A program made the translations under genes and the position numbers. The notes beneath the pieces are model-generated. The model had not been told where the DNA came from and ran no database searches. It worked only from the letters and a program-made list of their open reading frames with translations. From Isoetes taiwanensis (lineage: Eukaryota > Streptophyta > Lycopodiopsida > Isoetales > Isoetaceae), in assembly GCA_021234155.1 (NCBI GenBank), contig JAJEKV010000060.1:3456451-3520450 (forward strand): a stretch of 64,000 nucleotides of DNA, in the 5' to 3' direction. Positions 57,450 through 64,000 of the stretch are shown here, piece by piece; positions within the stretch are counted from its first letter, which is position 1, and each line of letters begins with the position of its first letter.

Positions 57450-58470
57450 TCGTTACATCTTCATCATTCACTAAAATAATTTAGAAAGCCCTGTGACAAC
57501 CAAGAAATAGTTGGCTGTGAGAGCTTTAAAGGCATAAATACCTCCGCATGAATTCCTGGGACTAGAAAATCAGAGCTACTGGGCGTTATGGGCTTAGGAA
57601 AAGACAAAACTGGAAATGGCCCTGGCCCTGGCCCTGCATCAGAAGGAAAATATTTATTTGAGTAACCACATAAAGCATACAACAGTTAAAAGTAATAGTT
57701 AAGAACTTGCAGCACACCATTACAATATTGCATATGCACTCTGTTATACAATGCAAAAAGGAATAAGGCACGCATATAACCTCGTCTGACTGAAAGACTA
57801 AAACTACACTGCCACATTGAAAAACATACTGAAGAACCTTTTGATGAGGTCCATGCTTTTGATTGTGAACATCATCCAGTTCAAGTGAAGAATCAGGCTT
57901 TTGCCACTCCAAAAAAGAGCTGTAAACATAAAATATTGCATGCTGCATAATTAACCATAAGAGGATTTGAATGTAATAGTAAGATGCAGTGAAGATTCAG
58001 GCTTTCACAGCTCCAAAAGAGAGCAATAAGATTCTGCATGCTTGGTTATTATAATGCTCAATATCTAATCATGGAAAAGGAACTTCTTCCAGCAAATTCG
58101 CAGATGTTGTCTCTCATGTCTGGAACACTTATTGCAGGGTAAATTTAAAGAACTTATTTGGCATGTCTAAGCTTGGATGATCCAACTACTTCTCCTAACT
58201 GACATGTGTAAAATCTAACATTGACTGCAATATTAAATGAAGTTTAGCCAAATGAACTCAACTCTAAAGCTATATATCTATCCAAACTAAATAAGAACTG
58301 TATCCTTACATCTAGTGGTGCAGATGCTTGTCAAATCCAGAAACAACTCAAACTAAATAAAGGCTGCTTTAAGGGTGTTGACAAAAGGCATATGACATTG
58401 AACATGAATATGCAGAAGGCTTACATTTAGAACTACAAGTGATAATACCTGAATAGAAAAACATGCAAAT
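57450..58470. other. No gene recognised
   Basis: AT-rich DNA between the PPR pseudogene and the CACTA transposase, with no clear domain. A 120-codon minus-strand frame (57948-57586) is unassigned. The 5' exons and terminus of the CACTA element would be expected here, but I could not identify them. Confidence 0.4.
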
Positions 58471-58479
58471 TTACCAAGG

Positions 58480-61400
58480 TTGCAGAGGCTGTTTCAATGC
58501 CCATCACTTAGTGCACTTATGGAGTTCCATTCAAAGCATCGGAGCACAGATGGAGTTTTAAGACTGACAGTTGATGGTGAAGCAATGAAACATATCGAGG
58601 ACAAGTGGCCCATGTTCAAAACAGAACCAAGAAACTTGCGTCTTGCCATTGGCTTAGATGGTGTTTGCCCATTTGGTCATATGTCCTCAAGTCATAGTGT
58701 GTGGCCTGTTGTGGTGGTGAATTATAACATCCCTCCCTGGATGGCAACAAAGGCAGGGCACCTCATGCTGACTCTTATTGTTCCTTATTGTTCCAGGTAT
58801 AACACGTTCTTCAAAAAAAAAAAAACATATATCTTCTAACTCTTTTCAAATTAGGAAAGTATCAAGTAAAAAATATGGATGTATATCTACAGCCACTCAT
58901 TGAAGAGTTGCAAATACTATGGAAAGGGATACAACATGATATAACCAGGTCGCCTAAGACTTTTACCTTTCATGCTATACGTTGTTTCACCATTCATGAC
59001 TATCCAGGATTTGGTTATGCATCAGGTGTGTGATACATATTATATATTGTATAATATAGGCTATATTTCCTTGACGATTGTGTAGATTTCTCATCTTTCA
59101 TTTCTTAATGCATAGGTTTGCAAACAAGTGGAAAGTTCGGTTGCCCTTCATGTGGAGTTGAGTTGCCATGCTATCGCTCGAAACATTTATCTAAACAAAT
59201 ATATTGTGGCCATAAGAAATTTTTGCCACCTACACATGACATGCGTGGACGTATGAATACTGAAAAACCAAAAAGAAGAACTCCCAAGGATTGGCTAGAT
59301 ACTTGGGTAGAAGCTCATGGATAATTTGACTGATGATAGCTTGGTGGTTGCACCCCCTGGTATGAAACGGCTTTCCATTTTCTATTGCCTTGAGTACTGG
59401 TCAGAACTAAAAATTGCACACTTGCTTGATCCTATGCACATCTTTAAAAATGTTGGCCACTCGCTATGGAGACACATAATTGGTGATTGTGATACTCTGG
59501 CTAATAGAAATGATTTGAAGGATCAAAATATAATGCCCAATTATGGCCACCACAAAATGGGTGAAAGTGCAAAAGTGCACCTTGGGTACTAACCAAAAAG
59601 GAGGAGAAGCAAGTCAAACAAGTAATATCTAGTATGAAAACACCCACGGGTTATGGTGCATCTTTACGTAAGGCATTCACCAAAGACGGTGAGCTTAAGG
59701 GATTGAAGACACACGATTGGCACAAGTTTCTACAAGTAAGTATTTGAATTCCTTTAGTAGGTCATTTCAAATATAGTAATTATATACATCCGCATTTGTT
59801 TACAATATTAGTAATTACATGCATCTGCTTTAAAGCTTACTTTACCATATTCGACAATGCATGGTAAATAATCTTCTGATACCAAGATTTGCCTTTCATT
59901 TTAGCATGTTCTGCCATGCGCTATAGATAATTGCTTGACACCAAAAGTACGGGATATCATTTATCGACCTGGAAAATTTGCAAGGTATAAAATCTATGGT
60001 TTTTTTTAATTCGTATGTGAAGTTGTATTATTAGCAATTTTATGCATCATAGGTGGGTTTCCCTGAAGGAAATTAATGCTTCTGATATATCGAAGATGGA
60101 GATTGAAGTTGTTGACTTATTATGCATCTTAGAGCGAGATTTTCCTACCAGCTTCTTTAACCTTCAAGTGCATCTTTTAATGCATCTTCCGGAGGAGATT
60201 CGTTTGGTTGGACCAGCTCCTCGACGTTGGATGTTCTTTTTGGAACGATATATGAAAGTTTTAAAGGGTTTTGTTCGTCAAATGGCTAGACCAGAAGGGT
60301 GTATGACAGAAGGGCATTTGGTGCAGGAGATCCTTTTCTTCATGACTGATGCCACCACATCAATACAAGAGGATGCTCCACATATATGGAAGAAAGAGCA
60401 ACGTATGGAGGATATAGGAGAAGTTCTTGAAGGCCATGGGGTAGAATGCAGACTTGATGATGAGATGTATTTACAGATAAACAAGTTTGTGATGGCAAAT
60501 TGTGATAGCCTAGATAAATGGCGGGAAAAGTATGAGATTGCACGAAACATTGATGAGGATGATAGAAGACATCAACTCCTGGCAAAACGATCTCGTCATG
60601 GAAAACGTTCAAAGGTCATAAGTGTGTCTGAGAAGTTGCCTAACATCATGCCAAGTGAGTGGTTAATATGTCAGATGGAAGAGGAACAAGAGAAGGGCAT
60701 TGAAATTTGTCCAGATGCCTATAATGTAGCAATTGGATGTTCAAGAAAGGTATATTCAATTGTTTGCATTAACTTTGTTATCTTTGTTGTTGATCATAGT
60801 GATAATACATGTGCATTGCAGGCAAGGTTCCACACATCCATGTGGGCATATGGCCGGCATTTTCATGTTGGGAGCAATGACAAGGGCAGGGTTACATATG
60901 ATTGTGGCGTTGCAGCATGTTTTGAGCAAAAGAGTCAAGCTTCTATCAGAGACAACCAACCAGTAGATAGTGATCTCAATTACGTTGGTCAAATAACAGA
61001 CATTATTGAAGTTGATTTTCGTTCCTTCAAAGTGAATGTTTTGAAGGCGAAGTGTTTTAAAGCATCTTATCGAGGAAGAAATCGCACAATGAGGCAACAT
61101 CCTTCAGGTTTTTATGAGGTAAACTCCACTCAGTTTTTGAGAGATATGGATGAGCCTTTTGTTTTTCCAAGGCAAGTTGAACATGTTTTCTTCCATAAGA
61201 ACCAGAAAGATAATGATTGGTGGATTGTGGTTCATCGACCCCTACATCTCGTCATTATGATTGATCCATTAACTTTGCATGATGAATCTTCCGAGGAAGC
61301 AAACCGGACACCTCCTCCTACATTTGAGGCCGATGATGAAACGTATGATGAAATAGATATTCCAGAACACGAGATTGACACACAGGCTCAATACGAAGAT

Positions 61401-61589
61401 GATCAAAATCCAATTGAGAATGATGTATTACCTTTGCCAATGCAATCATCGCATCATGTTGTCATGGACTATGCCATTGATGAGAATGTTGAAGTTGAAA
61501 GTGTGCCTCAACATCTATTGCAACTACAACTTGGTGATGATGAGTTAGAGGATATTAAGCAGGATATAAGGGATGAGGAATCACTATAA
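58480..61589 (+). pseudogene. CACTA (En/Spm) TNP2-type transposase gene, with introns
   Basis: The transposase recognises CACTA termini and cuts the element out. Exon 1 (to 58796) has the Transposase_21 block: EPRNLRLAIGLDGVCPFGHM, SVWPVVV and PPWM. Exon 2 is 58855-59025 (MDVYLQPLIEELQ), exon 3 starts 59116 (FGCPSCGVELP). LDPMHIFKN follows near 59435 in another frame. Later exons include KTHDWHKFLQ (about 59705-59733), HVLPCAIDN (59905-59994) and the final 60053-61589, with the DUF4218 block (FPTSFFNLQVHLLMHL, RPEGCMTEG) and a DUF4216-like block (FPRQVEHVFF, WWIVVHRP). A TTATTGTTCC duplication at 58775-58794 shifts exon 1 out of frame with exon 2, and further shifts occur near 59315 and 59575. 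The N-terminus is missing. Decay looks recent. Confidence 0.88.
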
Positions 61590-61599
61590 TTTTTTTTCA

Positions 61600-62540
61600 A
61601 ATGGTCATGTATGTTTCTATCTATATTAATGATGGTCTATTTCATCTTTAATGGTAATCATTAATGTGTTTTTGTGTTTGTGATGCAATCTTAGTGACTT
61701 AGCGTAATACTATATAGTTTTATTGACTTTTCATATATGAATGGTACAATAAGTAATAAAGATAAGGTAGATTGTCTAAAATGCTGAATCTTTAACAAGG
61801 CTAATAAAAACCAGTCCCTAAGCCATGGCATTTAATTCAGAAAGACCCTTTTCCTAGTGTTATGTGCACATTTGAAGTCCCAATAATCACTATAGTGTCA
61901 TGTGTATTGTGTTAGATTTACAACAATTGTGCCTTTATAAATTGGTGCCTTTATAAATTAAGGCCAACATCCTAGTATTGTGTGCTAATATAAACTTCCT
62001 CCATGAAGTCCACAAATAGACGTTTGACATGGTGGTATGTATGCCATTCAAGAAATGCAAAGGGATTTTATTCCATGTCGAGTGCCTACATAACCAATGG
62101 TTCCAGATACTTTGTATGCCAAATATTTGCATCAAATTAGCAAATGAGGTTCGGACCAAAGAGTTAGCATTAGAACGGTCCGGGCAGCCTATATTGTTGG
62201 GCAAGCATGACTGGTACCCTTCCCCAAGCCAAACAAGGCCAGGGCTTTGCAGGCCACGAGGATAAGCGATTGTATTTTTGGAGTTGACCCTAATGTTTAA
62301 AGGTTCTTGCATTATTTTATCTGATCTTATTATCTGCAAAGTCAGAATTATCTATGGTGGATGCTGTGGTAATGTGGAGCTACAATTATTGCTTGGATTT
62401 ATGGTTGGAGTGATTCTCAACCTGATTCCGAGGAGAAGGTATGTCTTGCTCTCTTTACTTAACAGTTGAATGTTTGTGACAGTCAGCAGCTTCTCTCAGG
62501 CATGACAGTCCATCATGTTATACAACACATTTCTAAATCT
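61600..62540. other. No certain gene; trace of a PPR motif at the right
   Basis: No CACTA terminus was found to the right of the transposase. Near 62350-62400, VDAV followed by an IIAWIYG block could be a remnant of the upstream PPR motif, but the frame is broken. A 135-codon minus-strand frame (62339-61935) has no known domain. Confidence 0.35.
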
Positions 62541-62549
62541 CTTCAATAA

Positions 62550-63423
62550 ACTGTTTTAATTTGGTTAATAATGATAGTGACAGACTTACAGTTCTTGATG
62601 CATGTATCAGAATTTGTGCTCCAGCACAAGGGAAGTGCATTCATTCTTCTATTATCCTTTATGGATTAGGGTTAAATATAGCAGTTGGCAGTGCTCTTGT
62701 CAATCTATATGGCAAATGTGGATGCCTGAAGGACAGTTATGAAGTATTTGAAAAGATGCCACACAAAAATGCAGTTTCATGGAATACAATGATGGCGTCA
62801 TATTTCCAGAATGGTGAGCATAAGTCTGCTTTATTGTTGTTTCATGAGATGCGTGTGGAAAACACAGAGCCAACCAAGCTTACAATCATAAGCATGCTTG
62901 ATTCTTGCATAATATTGCCTGAAGGGAAGTTAACCCATGCAAATATTCTGCGAGCGCAGGTGCTTAGATCAGATGTCTTAGTGAGAACATCCCTTGTGAA
63001 TATGTATGGAAAATGCCAAAGTTTGAAGTGTGGCTGGTTAAAGGATGCATGTGCAGTATTTGATATAATGAATGATCAGAATGTGGTGTCATGGACAACA
63101 ATGTTGGCTGTATATTGTCAATATGGCTATATCAATGAAAATCTTTAGTCGGATGGATGCAGTTTAATGGTGTGAAGCCAAATGCAACGGCATTTATAAA
63201 CCTCCTTTCAGCATGCAATCATGCTGGAAAGCAAGATGAGGACCATCATTTCTTTGTTTCTATGGCCACTCATCATTTCTTTGTTTCTATGGCCACCGTC
63301 AATGGCATCACAGTAGGATTAGAACACTATGCATGCATGGTTGACCTCTTAGGTCATGTTGGTTGGCTCGATGAAGCAGGAGATTTATTTAAGGTGGTTT
63401 ATGAAATAATTTTAGTAGAATAG
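62550..63423 (+). pseudogene. PLS-class PPR gene, truncated and frameshifted
   Basis: The frame to 63148 has clean PLS grammar: KCIHSSIILYGLGLN, VGSALVNLYGKCGCLKDSYE, VFEKMPHKNAVSWNTMMASY, then VRTSLVNMYGKC and NVVSWTTMLAVYCQYG. At about 63150 CGGATGGATGCAG carries an apparent 4-base GATG duplication, so the next motif (MQFNGVKPNATAFINLLSAC, CMVDLLGHVGWLDEA) lies in a new frame. There is also a 27-base in-frame duplication at 63244-63297 (HHFFVSMAT twice). The sequence ends without E or DYW motifs. Such proteins bind organellar transcripts for RNA editing; this copy looks inactive. Confidence 0.86.
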
Positions 63424-63424
63424 C

Positions 63425-63837
63425 TTTTACAGGATGTTCATATGACTAGGGATATTTCTATAATTTTGTTTATGCTTGAAGTTACAAAAGTGAACCAACA
63501 AATTTTGCATTTATTGGTGTTAAATATTAACAAATTCCAAAATCCAAATGGGTTGGAAACAAAGGAACTCTGGGTGGATTTGTCTTTAGAGTTCCTGGTT
63601 CCTAATTTTATACTACATATTCTGAGGTTAGCCTATGGATTTGGAGTGTACTTCATGTTTTGAAACCATAAGAAACAAGCACTTCTTTAACTATTTGGCA
63701 TATTTTAAAATACTCCCTATAACTTGAATATGTGATTTGGCAAATTTTAAACTACTTTTTATAACTTGAATATGTGGTGCAGCACCTCAGTTTTTTTTAA
63801 TGCGTTTATCTTGTTTTCTTTGTCTGATTTTGTTAGG
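63425..63837. other. No gene recognised
   Basis: AT-rich DNA after the PPR pseudogene. CATATTTTAAAATACTCCCTATAACTTGAATATGTG is repeated in modified form within 60 bases near 63700-63780. Confidence 0.45.
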
Positions 63838-64000
63838 GCCCGAAGGGCCCAAATTTTTTTTTAAAACTACCAACATATAACTAACATTAACATTATTAAT
63901 ACAAACCATTGCATCCAACACATTTAAATGAAAACCCCCCTGAAACCCCCTTTGGTTTTGGTGCATATTCACACGGGAGGTTACGTAGGGCAGCGAGAGC
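63838..64000 (+). repeat. Third copy of the 34.7-kb foldback arm
   Basis: The sequence from GGGCCCGAAGGGCCC onward matches 34675-34840: ACATTAACATTATTAA, ACAAACCATTGCAT, AACACATTTAAAT, CCCCTTTGGTTT, GTGCATATTCACAC and a GCGAGAGC end. It runs off the window, so whether a second inverted arm exists is unknown. Confidence 0.88.

Overview
The window looks like nuclear DNA of a land plant, most likely a non-seed plant such as a fern or lycophyte. The case rests on introns with GT-AG borders, TTTAGGG-like telomeric motifs, plant families (NUP155, PLATZ, non-specific phospholipase C), plant-type LINE, chromovirus, CACTA and Helitron sequences, and several pentatricopeptide repeat (PPR) genes or fragments. 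The PLS-class PPR wording (for example YAQHG, LFEEMQQQ) resembles PPR families of ferns, lycophytes and mosses, which edit organellar RNA heavily. The taxon is an inference. No prokaryotic, plastid or mitochondrial genes are seen.

Region by region: 1-1.36 kb is plain DNA. 1.37-9.24 kb is a nearly full-length, dead L1-type LINE (ORF1 plus ORF2). 9.6-13.34 kb is the 3' part of a minus-strand Ty3 chromovirus (1.5 kb LTR, polypurine tract, chromodomain, integrase, RNase H end). 13.3-19.8 kb is gene-poor, with several tandem and inverted repeats. 19.84-22.24 kb (minus) is the only long intact protein gene, a P-class PPR protein of 655 residues with very uniform repeats and a frameshifted tail. 22.8-25.6 kb is a PLS-PPR scrap followed by an intron-containing NUP155 pseudogene. 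26.7-27.5 kb is a LINE ORF1 fragment, 28.0-28.6 kb very long TG and GA microsatellites, 29.27-29.68 kb a solo LTR, and 31.0-31.98 kb a LINE 3' end. 32-35 kb holds two minus-strand Helitron ends and a large foldback repeat. 35.2-40.6 kb is unannotatable. 40.6-44.2 kb is a CACTA-like terminus, a LINE fragment whose ORFs overlap as TAATG, and a 12-bp satellite.

44.26-55.0 kb appears to be Helitron territory. A minus-strand Helitron 3' end at 44.26 kb and candidate minus-strand 5' ends at 52.10 and 55.02 kb bracket fragments of unrelated host genes (an MGCASSK myristoylation-signal ORF, phospholipase C, PLATZ), as expected for gene-capturing Helitrons. A plus-strand Helitron 3' end lies at 54.89 kb. 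55.1-57.4 kb (minus) is a decayed PLS-PPR gene with an E motif, 58.5-61.6 kb a CACTA TNP2-type transposase gene with introns and a few lesions, 62.5-63.4 kb another decayed PLS-PPR gene, and the right edge carries a third copy of the 34.7 kb foldback arm.

There is no operon-like cooperation between genes. The locus is a nested transposon landscape with one probable working gene (the P-class PPR protein), whose repeats predict an AU-alternating RNA target. All identifications come from reading the sequence and remembered family motifs; no database search was run.
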